From NCBI RefSeq assembly GCF_024347675.1, contig NZ_AP024881.1, positions 2,852,001-2,916,000 on the forward strand: a stretch of 64,000 nt of DNA, read 5' to 3'. Shown here in pieces: positions 19,936 to 33,374 of this stretch. This DNA is from Vibrio ishigakensis. Lineage in GTDB: Bacteria; Pseudomonadota; Gammaproteobacteria; Enterobacterales; Vibrionaceae. The position numbers were made by a program, and so were the translations under genes. Each line of letters opens with the position of its first letter. Position 1 is the stretch's first letter. Under the pieces are notes generated by a model that worked only from the letters and a program-made list of their open reading frames with translations, was not told the origin of the DNA and ran no database searches.

Positions 19936-19963
19936 AAAAAGCCTCGTCAAAGACGAGGCTTTA
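19936..19963 (-). terminator. Terminator of rRNA operon 1
   Basis: The perfect stem AGCCTCGTC / GACGAGGCT is followed by five Ts on the minus strand. It lies just beyond the last 5S gene. Confidence 0.88.
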
Positions 19964-19971
19964 GAATACTA

Positions 19972-20088
19972 ACCTGGCGATGTCCTACTCTCACATGGGG
20001 AAGCCCCACACTACCATCGGCGCTATTGCGTTTCACTTCTGAGTTCGGCATGGAATCAGGTGGGTCCACAATGCTATGGTCGCCAAGA
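19972..20088 (-). rRNA. rrf: 5S rRNA, distal extra copy (rRNA operon 1)
   Basis: About 117 bases, nearly identical to the other two 5S genes in the window. The differences are at the 5' end (TTCTTGGCG rather than TGCTTGGCG) and one base inside (GCATTG rather than GCGTTG). It follows tRNA-Thr, as the extra 5S gene of E. coli rrnD does. Confidence 0.93.
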
Positions 20089-20135
20089 AAATCTTGTTTT
20101 GCTTCAGAATCTTCATCATCTGACAGCAAGAATAG

Positions 20136-20211
20136 TGGTGCTAGTACCCAGATTTGAACTGGGGACCTCACCCTTACCAAGGGTGCGCTCTACCAACTGA
20201 GCTATACCAGC
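20136..20211 (-). tRNA. tRNA-Thr (anticodon GGU)
   Basis: A 76-base cloverleaf with encoded CCA and anticodon loop CTTGGTA. It lies between the two 5S genes of rRNA operon 1. Only 23 bases separate it from the preceding terminator-like hairpin. Confidence 0.96.
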
Positions 20212-20234
20212 AAAGTTTTAGTCTCGAGAGACAC

Positions 20235-20255
20235 AAAAACCCGCTTCTAGCGGGT
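20235..20255 (-). terminator. Terminator-like hairpin inside rRNA operon 1, between 5S and tRNA-Thr
   Basis: The stem ACCCGCT / AGCGGGT is followed on the minus strand by five Ts. It stands between the first 5S gene and tRNA-Thr. Read-through or antitermination would be needed to express the distal tRNA and second 5S. Confidence 0.7.
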
Positions 20256-20271
20256 TCTCGTTTAATTTAAA

Positions 20272-20389
20272 GCCTGGCGATGTCCTACTCTCACATGGGG
20301 AAGCCCCACACTACCATCGGCGCTATTGCGTTTCACTTCTGAGTTCGGCATGGAATCAGGTGGGTCCACAACGCTATGGTCGCCAAGCA
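20272..20389 (-). rRNA. rrf: 5S rRNA (rRNA operon 1, proximal copy)
   Basis: About 118 bases starting TGCTTGGCGACC and ending in CATCGCCAGGC. It is the same sequence as the 5S gene of operon 2 and lies about 90 bases after the 23S gene. Confidence 0.95.
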
Positions 20390-20478
20390 AATTCTTAAAA
20401 TTCGGAAAGCTATCTAAAAGTTCATCACACAATCAACGTTCTATCTTTGAGTCCAACTCAAAACCTCTTAGGTGTTGT

Positions 20479-23368
<2,890 letters not shown>

Positions 23369-23676
23369 ATACAACCCAAAGAAGTTTCTTAAGGTTGATG
23401 AATCAAATCACCAAAGTTGTCTGCAATTATTTAAACATGATGCAGACTCGATTTTGCCGGACTCAAGTATTTGTCTCCGCTTTTTAATAAAAGCAGAAGC
23501 AAAAATCCAAGAACACTTGATTGTGTGTTGGTACCTAAATCATAAAGATTTAGGATTTGAGAACTTTTAATTGAATATTGTTAATCAAACAATATTCGTC
23601 AGCTTTCCAAATTGTTAAAGAGCTTGATTCAAACTAATGAACCATTTTTAAACACACTCCAAAGAATGCTTAAAGA
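23369..23676 (-). other. 16S-23S spacer of rRNA operon 1, after tRNA-Glu
   Basis: This AT-rich spacer, about 308 bases, holds processing-stem sequence and a boxA-like antitermination element (GCTCTTTAACAATTT on the minus strand, about 23610-23624). No gene is seen. The 3' part is almost the same as the corresponding spacer of operon 2. Confidence 0.75.
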
Positions 23677-23752
23677 TGGTATCCCGTAGGGGAGTCGAAC
23701 CCCTGTTACCGCCGTGAAAGGGCGGTGTCCTAGGCCTCTAGACGAACGGGAC
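23677..23752 (-). tRNA. tRNA-Glu (anticodon UUC) in the rRNA operon 1 spacer
   Basis: A 76-base cloverleaf with encoded CCA. The anticodon loop is CTTTCAC and the acceptor stem GTCCCGT / ACGGGAT. It is the only tRNA in this 16S-23S spacer. Confidence 0.96.
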
Positions 23753-23814
23753 ACTAGTTTGCTCTATTAAACCATATCAATCTGTGTGGACACTCATCGT
23801 GAATAATCATCGTA

Positions 23815-25366
<1,552 letters not shown>

Positions 25367-25613
25367 AAAGTTTTGTTGTTCCGAAGAACGGCTCAATGAA
25401 TACTGACTTCAAAATCACTAAGTAATTTTAAAGCTATTATCGTTCCAACAGAACGATAATGAATTGACTGTGCCAAGTCTTTCGACTCGTTTGGTCACTC
25501 AGTTCATTGATAAATCTTTTTGGATTATCATCAACGAGTGCCCACACAGATTGATAGGTTTAAATTGTTAAAGAGCTTGCTTTTTCGAGACTTACCTCTC
25601 AAAGCGGACGGCC

Positions 25614-25641
25614 ATTCTAGCGATTTGAATCTCAGTGTCAA
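25614..25641 (-). promoter_or_regulatory. rRNA operon 1 promoter P2
   Basis: TTGACA and TAGAAT are separated by 16 bases and followed by the GC-rich discriminator GGCCGTCCGC. The same elements occur in operon 2 at 61439-61466. Confidence 0.75.
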
Positions 25642-25762
25642 ACACTTTTTTGCTTTTTATTTTGAGAAGTCTTTTCTCATCAAGTTGAAGCAAATGATTC
25701 AAGGCTTTTGGCCTCTGACCACCGCTGAAGCGTTGTGCGCTCTGCCGTGTCAGTGAGGCGGC

Positions 25763-25790
25763 ATTATAGAGACTTCCGTCACACTGGCAA
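25763..25790 (-). promoter_or_regulatory. rRNA operon 1 promoter P1
   Basis: TTGCCA and a perfect TATAAT are 16 bases apart. The discriminator GCCGCC after the -10 box is typical of ppGpp-controlled rRNA promoters. The same elements occur in operon 2 at 61588-61615. Confidence 0.78.
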
Positions 25791-25887
25791 GCGTTTTTTT
25801 GAAGTTTTTCGCATTTTATTTTTGCTCGCTCAGAAAACAAACAACCCGCACAAATGGCGGGCTGTTTTCGTCTGTTTTTGCTTCTAT

Positions 25888-26598
25888 TTAGATAAAAGCA
25901 AAGGCATCTGAATAGATCTGCTCAACACGAGCCTTTTTATTATAGATAAACTGCTCTCTTGCGCTGCCCGCCATCTCAAAGCGGCCTGCTATATAGACGT
26001 CATAATTAGAAAGGTCTTCGAAGTCACCCATTACTGCTTGGATAACATTACCAGTCTTGCCAGTCCAAACGCCTTCATCATCTTCTACTACCGGAACAAA
26101 ATGGATGTTGCTGTGCTCAGCTTGAAGTTGCTCTAATTCAGCAAATGCATAAAGCTGCCCTTTATTACGTGCACCCCAATATAGATAGATGTCGTTATTC
26201 AGATTTTGGCTGATGCAGTGATCCAGAATAGAGCGCACATAGCTAAAGCCAGTGCCACCAGCAATCAGTAGAATTGAGCGCTCGCCTTCTTTAAGAAAAG
26301 CGTCACCATGTGGTGCATCAATATCAATAGTGCCATCTTCAGCTAACGCCTTTTGCATACGCTGAACTACCTCAAGGGCATAAAGGTTTTCTTCGGCAGC
26401 GCCAATGTGCAGTTCAAGCTCACCTTGATGACGGCATGGACTACTAGCAATCGAGAATGGACGGCGGTCCTTCTCACCCATTACGACCATTAGGTATTGA
26501 CCCGCTTTAAAGTCTACTGGTGTTTCTGGGTGCAGTAGCACTCGAAAGGTGTTACTCGCTAGGGGTTCAATAGATTTTACTGTACATGAAATGGTCAT
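25888..26598 (-). CDS. fre: NAD(P)H-flavin reductase Fre
   Basis: A 236-residue soluble reductase that passes electrons from NAD(P)H to free FMN, FAD or riboflavin. The flavin-binding motif [10 protein letters not shown] is near residue 45. The nicotinamide-binding [12 protein letters not shown] is near 113. The C-terminal [18 protein letters not shown] is typical of Fre/LuxG. It is the last gene of ubiD-ferredoxin-fre. Reduced FMN from Fre is a known precursor for the prenylated flavin used by UbiD-type decarboxylases, which fits the grouping. Confidence 0.93.
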   Translation of the reverse strand: MTISCTVKSIEPLASNTFRVLLHPETPVDFKAGQYLMVVMGEKDRRPFSIASSPCRHQGELELHIGAAEENLYALEVVQRMQKALAEDGTIDIDAPHGDAFLKEGERSILLIAGGTGFSYVRSILDHCISQNLNNDIYLYWGARNKGQLYAFAELEQLQAEHSNIHFVPVVEDDEGVWTGKTGNVIQAVMGDFEDLSNYDVYIAGRFEMAGSAREQFIYNKKARVEQIYSDAFAFI

Positions 26599-26613
26599 TG
26601 TTTCCTCTACATC

Positions 26614-26883
26614 TTACTCATCAAAGGTAAGGACTAAATCAGTAGTTGCGCATGCTTGGCATGCAAAGACCCAACCTTCTGCTTGCTCTTTCTCTGTGAG
26701 CATAGGCTCAAGTTGATATGAGACTTCGCCTTTTACTAATCGGCAGAGACACATACCACATGCACCCACTTGGCAACGGTTAGGGAATAGGATGTCTTGC
26801 TCTATGGCTGCATCCAATATTGTTTGTTGTTCAGCAACGGTGAATTGTACACCACTGGGTAAAAGTTCAACCCGGTACGTCAT
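26614..26883 (-). CDS. 2Fe-2S ferredoxin of plant type
   Basis: An 89-residue ferredoxin. The cluster cysteines are C37 and the pair in [11 protein letters not shown], with the distant ligand in [12 protein letters not shown], in the CX4CX2C...C spacing of [2Fe-2S] plant-type ferredoxins. It overlaps the ubiD stop by four bases (ATGA) and is followed by fre 15 bases later, so it is part of one transcript. It probably carries electrons from Fre or another reductase; the acceptor is unknown. This gene is not present between ubiD and fre in E. coli. Confidence 0.87.
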   Translation of the reverse strand: MTYRVELLPSGVQFTVAEQQTILDAAIEQDILFPNRCQVGACGMCLCRLVKGEVSYQLEPMLTEKEQAEGWVFACQACATTDLVLTFDE

Positions 26884-28742
26884 AGAATATTGAGCTCATC
26901 CCAAATTTGGTCAATTTTAGCGACGAGCTGCGGGTCTTTCTTGATTGGATGACCCCACTCTCTTTGGGTTTCCCCTTCAAGTTTGTTGGTGGCATCCATC
27001 AGGATAAACTGAGGGATTTGCTGTTCAGTTTGAATAAAGTGCGTATCGCGAGATGGATCCATACGGGTTGTGATAGCCCAGATAACATCATTCCAGTCAC
27101 TTACGACCACATCATCATCACAAGCAATCACCATCTTAAGGTGCAGCTTACCGACAAAGGTCTGCTTGATTACCTCAAGCAACTCATCTACCTGACCCGC
27201 TCGCGTCTTATCTATAGAGACGATTATTGTACCCGACTGAGCTTTAGGAACATGGAGATCCAAAACCTCTGGATACATCTGTTTAAAGGCCTGAATAGTC
27301 TGCTCCAGCTCTGAGTCTGTTATTTCAGGTTTTGTATATCCGTTTAGCTCTTTATCCGTAGCCAGTTCCGCATCCCACTTTTTAGTGACATCCAAACCCA
27401 TCTTAGAACCTAAGCCCACCACTGGAGAGGCAAAGTCTAGAGAGTCGATAGGAGTATTTTCTATCATCACTAGATCGCGCTGTGGCTCGAAATACTCACC
27501 CATAGCGGCAACTACTTCTCCCCAATCACGGCCATCTACAGATTCGTCACACACCAATACAAACTTGGTGTACATAAACTGACGAAGGAAGGACCAAACT
27601 CCCATCATCACCCGCTTAGCGTGCCCCGGATACTGCTTCTTCATAGTTACTACCGCAAAGCGATACGAACAGCCTTCAGGTGGCAGATAAAAATCCGTTA
27701 TCTCTGGAAATTGCTTTTGCAGGATAGGAACGAATACTTCGTTCAAAGCCACGCCGAGTACAGCAGGCTCATCAGGGGGACGACCAGTGTAGGTACTGTG
27801 ATAGATAGGGTTGTTACGCATAGTCACATGGGTAACCGTAAACACATTGTGACTCTCGACCTCATTGTAATAACCGGTATGGTCGCCATAAGGCCCTTCG
27901 TCTGCAAACTCATTCGGGTCAATATAACCCTCAAGCACTATCTCTGCTCCAGCAGGAACATCGAGGTCATTACTAACAGAGCGCACAACTTCAGTTTTCT
28001 TGCCTCGAAGCAAGCCTGCAAACGCATACTCAGATAGGGTATCTGGCACTGGTGTTACAGCACCTAAGATGGTTGCCGGGTCTGCACCGAATGCAACAGA
28101 CACTGGAAATGGTTTTCCTGGGTTCTTCTCGGTCCAATCGCGTAGGTCTAGAGCGCCACCACGGTGAGCGAGCCAACGCATGATGACCTTGTTCTTACCT
28201 AGCTTTTGTTGACGATAGATGCCTAGGTTTTGACGCTTCTGGTTTGGTCCCTTGGTGATGGTCAAGCCCCAAGTCAGTAGAGGCGCGACATCCTCAGGCC
28301 AGCAACTCATTACAGGAACCTTGTCCAAGTCCACCTCGTCACCCTGCCATATGATCTCTTGGCAAGGTGCCTTACGTAGCCTTTTCACTGGCATATTTAG
28401 TACCTGGCGGAACACTGGGAGCTTATCCAGTGCATCCTTGAAGCCTTTAGGTGGCTCAGGCTCTTTCAAATAAGCTAACAGCTTACCCACTTCACGGAGC
28501 TCTTTTACCTGAGTTCTCCCCATACCGAGAGCCACGCGCTCCGCAGTACCAAATAGATTAGTGAGGACGGGCATGTCATAGCCAACGGGATTTTCGAATA
28601 GCAGAGCAGGACCACCAGCCCTTAAGGTGCGGTCGCTAATCTCTGTCATCTCATAATCAGGATCGATCGGATGGGAAATTCTTTTTAGAAGCCCTTTATC
28701 TTCAAGTTGCGAGATAAAGTCGCGCAGGTCTCTACAGCTCAT
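26880..28742 (-). CDS. ubiD: 4-hydroxy-3-polyprenylbenzoate decarboxylase UbiD
   Basis: A 620-residue decarboxylase that uses prenylated FMN and Mn/K in ubiquinone synthesis. The N-terminal [22 protein letters not shown] and the blocks [24 protein letters not shown] and [49 protein letters not shown] are typical, including the conserved Arg and Glu residues near the cofactor. It exceeds the ~497 residues of E. coli UbiD through a longer C-terminal region ([25 protein letters not shown] onward), as in other Vibrio. It is first in the ubiD-ferredoxin-fre operon. Confidence 0.93.
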   Translation of the reverse strand: MSCRDLRDFISQLEDKGLLKRISHPIDPDYEMTEISDRTLRAGGPALLFENPVGYDMPVLTNLFGTAERVALGMGRTQVKELREVGKLLAYLKEPEPPKGFKDALDKLPVFRQVLNMPVKRLRKAPCQEIIWQGDEVDLDKVPVMSCWPEDVAPLLTWGLTITKGPNQKRQNLGIYRQQKLGKNKVIMRWLAHRGGALDLRDWTEKNPGKPFPVSVAFGADPATILGAVTPVPDTLSEYAFAGLLRGKKTEVVRSVSNDLDVPAGAEIVLEGYIDPNEFADEGPYGDHTGYYNEVESHNVFTVTHVTMRNNPIYHSTYTGRPPDEPAVLGVALNEVFVPILQKQFPEITDFYLPPEGCSYRFAVVTMKKQYPGHAKRVMMGVWSFLRQFMYTKFVLVCDESVDGRDWGEVVAAMGEYFEPQRDLVMIENTPIDSLDFASPVVGLGSKMGLDVTKKWDAELATDKELNGYTKPEITDSELEQTIQAFKQMYPEVLDLHVPKAQSGTIIVSIDKTRAGQVDELLEVIKQTFVGKLHLKMVIACDDDVVVSDWNDVIWAITTRMDPSRDTHFIQTEQQIPQFILMDATNKLEGETQREWGHPIKKDPQLVAKIDQIWDELNIL

Positions 28743-28824
28743 ACATTTCCATTGTGCTTTGGTTTAGCGCAGTATAACAAAGGCCAATATGCACTGATAC
28801 ACGTGCTGCAACAAGTTGGTAACT

Positions 28825-29790
28825 TTAAGGAAGTGTAATACTTGGGTTGTCCTGCATCAGCTGTTGCAGCCAATTGTTATGACCATAGAACCTGAGGCTA
28901 TCACTGATCAGCTTTGCCTGTTGCTGATTGCGCATCTTTCCCACCAAGAACTCTTCCACCTGTGGTGAAGTCGTCGCATAGCGCGACAGTAGATGTAAAC
29001 TGCGCTGCGAAAGTGATGGATTATCACTAGCAACCATTAACTGCTGATGAGCGAACTCACTGTCTTGATGACCTAATCTATCTAGTTCACTATTGATATT
29101 GCCATCGGCTTTCATCTTCCATAAAAGCGCGTACAACTCTTGGTCTTTAGAAACAGAGGCTAATGCCACCATAACATTAGTGCTCGGGAGCCATGACGTG
29201 ATTTTTGGAGCCGTGATTTGATTGATGAGAAACTGCAAACCATCACTTGAAAGTGAGTGAACACTTTCAATAAGAAGACGCTCTCTCTGCGCCACAACTG
29301 CAGCATCACCCGATAACCAGCTTCGTAGTTCTAGCTCTTCAGTTTCGACCCCAACATAGAAGTGCATCACCTTCTCATTCAGATGCCACTCATCCAACAT
29401 ACGTTGAGCAATGATCTGATAGCTATAAGCTGGTGCGGAAAACTGAAAGCCTTCGCCCTTTTCTACATAGGTCAGGGTCGGAGCAACCTTCTTTTGCTGG
29501 TCCAAGAACACAGCTAAGTCAGAGATATAAACTGGCTCTAGAGCTGCAATATTTTTAAGTGTAAGAAAGCGCACCGCTTCTTGTTGTGGGAACTTGATGC
29601 GTTGTAATTGGAACTGGGCCTTATCTGATTGACCAGACAAAACCAAAGATGAAATGTTCTCAGCAGCGCTCTTTACATGAGCGTCATCGAGCAATTGTTG
29701 GCGCTCCTGCGCACTGACTTCAACCGCATGGGCGGTTAGCGGCCCGCATAATAATGCCGACAGCACTGCAACTAATAATCCATGTCGCAC
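28825..29790 (-). CDS. Conserved exported protein of unknown function
   Basis: A 321-residue protein with a clear signal peptide (LLVAVLSALLCGPLTAHAVEV, cleavage near residue 22), so it is probably periplasmic. The rest is soluble and mostly helical: LISDSLRFYGHNNWLQQLM and similar segments suggest HEAT- or TPR-like helical repeats, but no catalytic motif is seen. A GTG start at 29790 is supported by GGAG eight bases upstream and by the signal peptide. It lies between ubiD and rho on the same strand. I do not recognise a named family. Confidence 0.7.
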   Translation of the reverse strand: MRHGLLVAVLSALLCGPLTAHAVEVSAQERQQLLDDAHVKSAAENISSLVLSGQSDKAQFQLQRIKFPQQEAVRFLTLKNIAALEPVYISDLAVFLDQQKKVAPTLTYVEKGEGFQFSAPAYSYQIIAQRMLDEWHLNEKVMHFYVGVETEELELRSWLSGDAAVVAQRERLLIESVHSLSSDGLQFLINQITAPKITSWLPSTNVMVALASVSKDQELYALLWKMKADGNINSELDRLGHQDSEFAHQQLMVASDNPSLSQRSLHLLSRYATTSPQVEEFLVGKMRNQQQAKLISDSLRFYGHNNWLQQLMQDNPSITLP

Positions 29791-29838
29791 AGCTAAACTC
29801 CTTTTAGCATTGGCTTCCCAGCACCTTACCCGAACGCA

Positions 29839-29865
29839 TAAAAAAACGCCACCTTAATGGTGGCG
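29839..29865 (-). terminator. Terminator of rho
   Basis: The stem CGCCACC / GGTGGCG with an ATTAA loop is followed on the minus strand by seven Ts. It lies about 35 bases past the rho stop. Confidence 0.88.
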
Positions 29866-29901
29866 CATTCTACATAGGTCGCAGATTTTAACAACGTTTG
29901 C

Positions 29902-31455
29902 TTATTGGCGACGCATCGCGTCGAAGAATTCGTTGTTAGTTTTAGTCATTGCTAGCTTGTCGATAAGGAACTCCATCGCGTCGATCTCACTCATAGGGTG
30001 AACAATCTTGCGTAGAATCCACATCTTCTGAAGCTCATCTGCCTTGGTAAGTAGCTCTTCGCGACGAGTGCCAGAACGGTTGAAGTCGATAGCTGGGAAT
30101 ACACGCTTCTCCGCAATCTTGCGATTCAGGTGGATTTCCATGTTACCTGTACCCTTGAACTCTTCGTAAATTACTTCGTCCATCTTAGAACCAGTATCTA
30201 CAAGTGCTGTTGCTAGGATGGTCAGGCTACCGCCTTCTTCTACGTTACGTGCTGCACCGAAGAAGCGCTTCGGACGATGCAATGCGTTCGCATCCACACC
30301 ACCAGTAAGAACTTTACCTGAAGATGGGATTACTGTGTTGTAGGCACGCGCCAGACGAGTAATAGAATCAAGCAGGATAATCACGTCTTTCTTGTGTTCA
30401 ACAAGACGCTTCGCCTTTTCGATAACCATCTCAGCAACCTGAACGTGACGAGATGCTGGTTCGTCAAAGGTCGACGCTACAACTTCACCATTTACTAGGC
30501 GCTGCATCTCAGTAACCTCTTCCGGACGTTCATCGATAAGTAGAACCATCAATTCACATTCAGGGTGGTTTTTAGTGATGCTTTGAGCAATGTTCTGTAG
30601 AAGCATTGTCTTACCCGCTTTTGGCGGAGCAACGATTAGGCCACGCTGACCTTTACCAATTGGCGATGCTAGGTCTAGTACACGTGCTGTAATGTCTTCA
30701 GTAGAACCATTACCTACTTCCATAACCATACGCTCGTTAGCGTGCAGCGGAGTCAGGTTTTCAAATAGGATCTTGTTACGTGCGTTATCAGGCTTGTCGG
30801 CGTTAACCGTGTTTACCTTCAATAGCGCAAAGTAGCGCTCACCGTCTTTAGGTGGGCGGATCTTGCCAGCAATGCTGTCACCCGTGCGCAGGTTAAAGCG
30901 ACGGATTTGGCTTGGAGATACATAGATATCATCTGGGCCAGCAAGATAAGAACTGTCTGCAGAGCGAAGGAATCCGAAACCATCTTGTAGGATTTCAAGG
31001 ACACCATCACCAAAGATATCTTCACCACTTTTAGCGTGGGCTTTAAGTGTTGCGAAGATGATGTCTTGCTTTCTTAAACGAGCAAGGTTTTCAAGGCCAA
31101 GGCTTTCACCCAGCTTAACCAACTCAGATACTGGCTTATTTTTAAGCTCAGTTAGATTCATTGTTGTTGATTTAGTACCACTTGCTCTACGAGCACGAGG
31201 AGCCGCTAGCGGTTTTTCAGCTGCTGGCTTTTCCGCTGGCTCATCTGCCGCGGCTTTGTCAGTCGCTGGTTTAACTGCTATAGGTTTAGCTGCTGCTGAA
31301 GATGCCGATGCTCTGGTTCGAGTTGACGCACGAGGTGTTCTGGTTGTGGTCTTGCGAGTAGTAGAGGTTGGCTTTTCAGATGCAGGGGTCGTCTCTGCGG
31401 TCGACTTATCGATCGCCGAGTCCGTCGTAGTCGATGTATTAGATTTAGTAGTCAA
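29902..31455 (-). CDS. rho: Transcription termination factor Rho with a 98-residue disordered N-terminal extension
   Basis: Rho is the hexameric RNA-dependent ATPase that ends transcription. The canonical protein begins at internal residue 99 ([22 protein letters not shown] at 31161). From there the RNA-binding domain ([24 protein letters not shown]), the P-loop ([15 protein letters not shown]), the Walker B region ([17 protein letters not shown]) and the Q/R-loop sequences are standard, giving about 419 residues. The frame continues upstream for 98 codons rich in Thr, Ser, Ala, Lys, Pro and Glu with no stop, read as low-complexity linker. The first usable codon is TTG at 31455 (ATT and ATA lie just before it); no ATG precedes 31161 in frame and no strong ribosome site is seen at either position. 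Start and extension remain unproven. Confidence 0.9.
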   Translation of the reverse strand: MTTKSNTSTTTDSAIDKSTAETTPASEKPTSTTRKTTTRTPRASTRTRASASSAAAKPIAVKPATDKAAADEPAEKPAAEKPLAAPRARRASGTKSTTMNLTELKNKPVSELVKLGESLGLENLARLRKQDIIFATLKAHAKSGEDIFGDGVLEILQDGFGFLRSADSSYLAGPDDIYVSPSQIRRFNLRTGDSIAGKIRPPKDGERYFALLKVNTVNADKPDNARNKILFENLTPLHANERMVMEVGNGSTEDITARVLDLASPIGKGQRGLIVAPPKAGKTMLLQNIAQSITKNHPECELMVLLIDERPEEVTEMQRLVNGEVVASTFDEPASRHVQVAEMVIEKAKRLVEHKKDVIILLDSITRLARAYNTVIPSSGKVLTGGVDANALHRPKRFFGAARNVEEGGSLTILATALVDTGSKMDEVIYEEFKGTGNMEIHLNRKIAEKRVFPAIDFNRSGTRREELLTKADELQKMWILRKIVHPMSEIDAMEFLIDKLAMTKTNNEFFDAMRRQ

Positions 31456-31572
31456 AATAAGATCTATTTGTGTTGGTTAGAAGAGGGTTTAGTCTCAGGA
31501 TTGACCAAGAAAAGAAACTGTATGAATTACGTGCAATAAACTAGCACTAAAAACAAGCCTAGTCTAGCTTGA

Positions 31573-31608
31573 ACAAAAAACAAAACCGTGTATTAAAAAA
31601 TACACGGT
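31573..31608 (-). terminator. Terminator of trxA
   Basis: A 10-bp stem (ACCGTGTATT with complement) is followed on the minus strand by a T-rich tract, about 16 bases after the trxA stop. The rest of the 169-base gap to rho shows no clear feature beyond the rho leader. Confidence 0.8.
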
Positions 31609-31624
31609 TGTTATAAGAACGCTA

Positions 31625-31951
31625 TTAAAGATTTGCGTCTAGAAACTCTTTTAGTTGAGTCTTGGAAAGAGCACCAACTTTCGTTGCCGCAACTTCACCA
31701 TTTTTGAACAACAGCAAAGTCGGGATACCACGGATACCAAATTTTGGTGGTGTCGCTGGGTTGTGGTCGATATTCAACTTACCGATAGTCAACTTGCCTT
31801 CATATTCGCCGGCAATCTCATCTAGGATTGGCGCAATCATCTTACAAGGACCACACCATTCTGCCCAAAAGTCCACAAGAACCGGGCCCGTAGCTTTGAT
31901 TACATCACTTTCAAAACCATCGTCAGAAAGTTGCAAAATCGTATCGCTCAT
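31625..31951 (-). CDS. trxA: Thioredoxin 1
   Basis: A 108-residue thioredoxin that reduces protein disulfides in the cytoplasm. The active site is WCGPCK near residues 31-36, with the conserved cis-proline in [11 protein letters not shown] and the buried Asp in VDFWAEW. The start at 31951 ([10 protein letters not shown]) matches the family. GGAG lies just upstream; an ATG one codon earlier is possible. It precedes rho on the same strand and is divergent from rhlB, as in E. coli. Confidence 0.97.
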   Translation of the reverse strand: MSDTILQLSDDGFESDVIKATGPVLVDFWAEWCGPCKMIAPILDEIAGEYEGKLTIGKLNIDHNPATPPKFGIRGIPTLLLFKNGEVAATKVGALSKTQLKEFLDANL

Positions 31952-32062
31952 CATTAGCTCCAATTAATTTTCTGTCGCTGATTCGATGATAATCAGCAAT
32001 AAGATTGCTTATTGGACTTGATTTACTTTCTTAATGCAAGCCTAAGCTGATATTCTATGCTC

Positions 32063-33367
32063 ATGAAAAAGACACACATCACAGAGCAAAAGTTCGCCGA
32101 CTTTGACCTGCACCCTCAGGTGATTGCAGGATTAGATGCAAAAGGATTTGAGTATTGTACTCCGATTCAAGCGTTGGCGTTGCCAGTTGTGCTCACTGGC
32201 CAAGATATCGCAGGACAAGCCCAAACGGGCACAGGCAAGACACTAGCCTTCCTGACTGCGACCTTTGACTACCTCATGAAAAACCCTGCTGATGAAGGCC
32301 GTAAGCCTAACCAGCCGCGTGCCATTATCATGGCGCCAACTCGTGAGCTAGCTATCCAAATTCATCGCGATGCCGAATCATTAATTGCTTCTACTGGCCT
32401 GAAAGCGGCCCTTGCTTATGGTGGTGAGAGCTATGACAAGCAGCTTGCTGAGATCCAAAACGGTGTGGACGTACTGATCGGTACCACAGGCCGTATCATA
32501 GATTTCTATAAGCAACGCGTATTTAACCTTCACTACATCCAAGCAGTCGTTTTGGATGAAGCCGACCGCATGTTCGACCTTGGCTTTATCAAAGACATCC
32601 GCTTCTTGTTCCGTCGTATGCCAGAGCCTAGTGATCGTCTGAACATGCTGTTCTCTGCAACTCTTTCTTATCGAGTTCAAGAACTAGCATTCGAGCATAT
32701 GAGCACTCCTGAGCACGTGGTAGTAGAGCCGGAACAAAAAACCGGTCAGCGTATCCAAGAAGAGCTATTCCACCCTTCGAACGAAGACAAGATGGCACTT
32801 CTATTGACCCTTATTGAAGAAGAGTGGCCAGACAAAGCCATCATCTTTGCTAACACCAAATACAAATGTGAGTCTGTTTGGGGTCACCTAGCTGCAGACG
32901 GTCACCGTGTTGGTCTGCTTACTGGTGATATTCCTCAGAAGAAGCGTGAGCGTATCTTGGAGCAATTCACTAAGGGTGACCTTGATATCTTGGTTGCTAC
33001 CGACGTTGCCGCTCGTGGTCTGCACATCCCGCAGGTAACTCACGTATTTAACTACGACCTTCCGGACGACAGAGAAGACTATGTACACCGCATTGGTCGT
33101 ACCGGTCGTGCTGGTGCAAGTGGTCATTCGATCAGCTTTGCTTGCGAAGACTATGCGATCAACCTGCCTTCGATCGAAGAGTATATTGGTCACGCTATTC
33201 CGACTTCAGAATACGACACAGAGGCCCTACTTGAGCTTCCTAAACCATTGCGCCTGAAGAGCAGCACACGCCGCCCTTCTTCTGGGCCGCAAGGTGGTCG
33301 CAACAATTCAGGACCAAATAAGCGTCGTCGCACCAATCGACCTCGTCACCAACAAGGAAATAGCTAG
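32063..33367 (+). CDS. rhlB: DEAD-box RNA helicase RhlB
   Basis: A 434-residue degradosome helicase that unwinds RNA for RNase E. The motifs are in order: Q motif ([31 protein letters not shown]), [30 protein letters not shown], and [11 protein letters not shown] basic, Arg/Asn-rich tail ([21 protein letters not shown]) ends the protein. The ATG at 32063 matches the E. coli start region; two codons upstream are also possible. It is followed seven bases later by gppA. Confidence 0.95.
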   Translation: MKKTHITEQKFADFDLHPQVIAGLDAKGFEYCTPIQALALPVVLTGQDIAGQAQTGTGKTLAFLTATFDYLMKNPADEGRKPNQPRAIIMAPTRELAIQIHRDAESLIASTGLKAALAYGGESYDKQLAEIQNGVDVLIGTTGRIIDFYKQRVFNLHYIQAVVLDEADRMFDLGFIKDIRFLFRRMPEPSDRLNMLFSATLSYRVQELAFEHMSTPEHVVVEPEQKTGQRIQEELFHPSNEDKMALLLTLIEEEWPDKAIIFANTKYKCESVWGHLAADGHRVGLLTGDIPQKKRERILEQFTKGDLDILVATDVAARGLHIPQVTHVFNYDLPDDREDYVHRIGRTGRAGASGHSISFACEDYAINLPSIEEYIGHAIPTSEYDTEALLELPKPLRLKSSTRRPSSGPQGGRNNSGPNKRRRTNRPRHQQGNS

Positions 33368-33374
33368 TTCTAGT

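Larger units (their letters stand above)
25367..25887 (-). other. Leader and promoter region of rRNA operon 1
   Basis: The 520-base stretch between 16S and fre has no gene. It contains the transcribed leader, the boxA antitermination sequence GCTCTTTAACAATTT (minus strand, 25562-25576) and two tandem promoters, listed separately. About 430 bases next to the 16S gene are almost identical to the leader of operon 2. Confidence 0.8.

Noticed and set aside
31058..31480. 140-codon plus-strand frame opposite the rho extension
   Set aside because: A Val/Ala/Ser-rich reflection of the low-complexity minus-strand coding sequence; no ribosome site.
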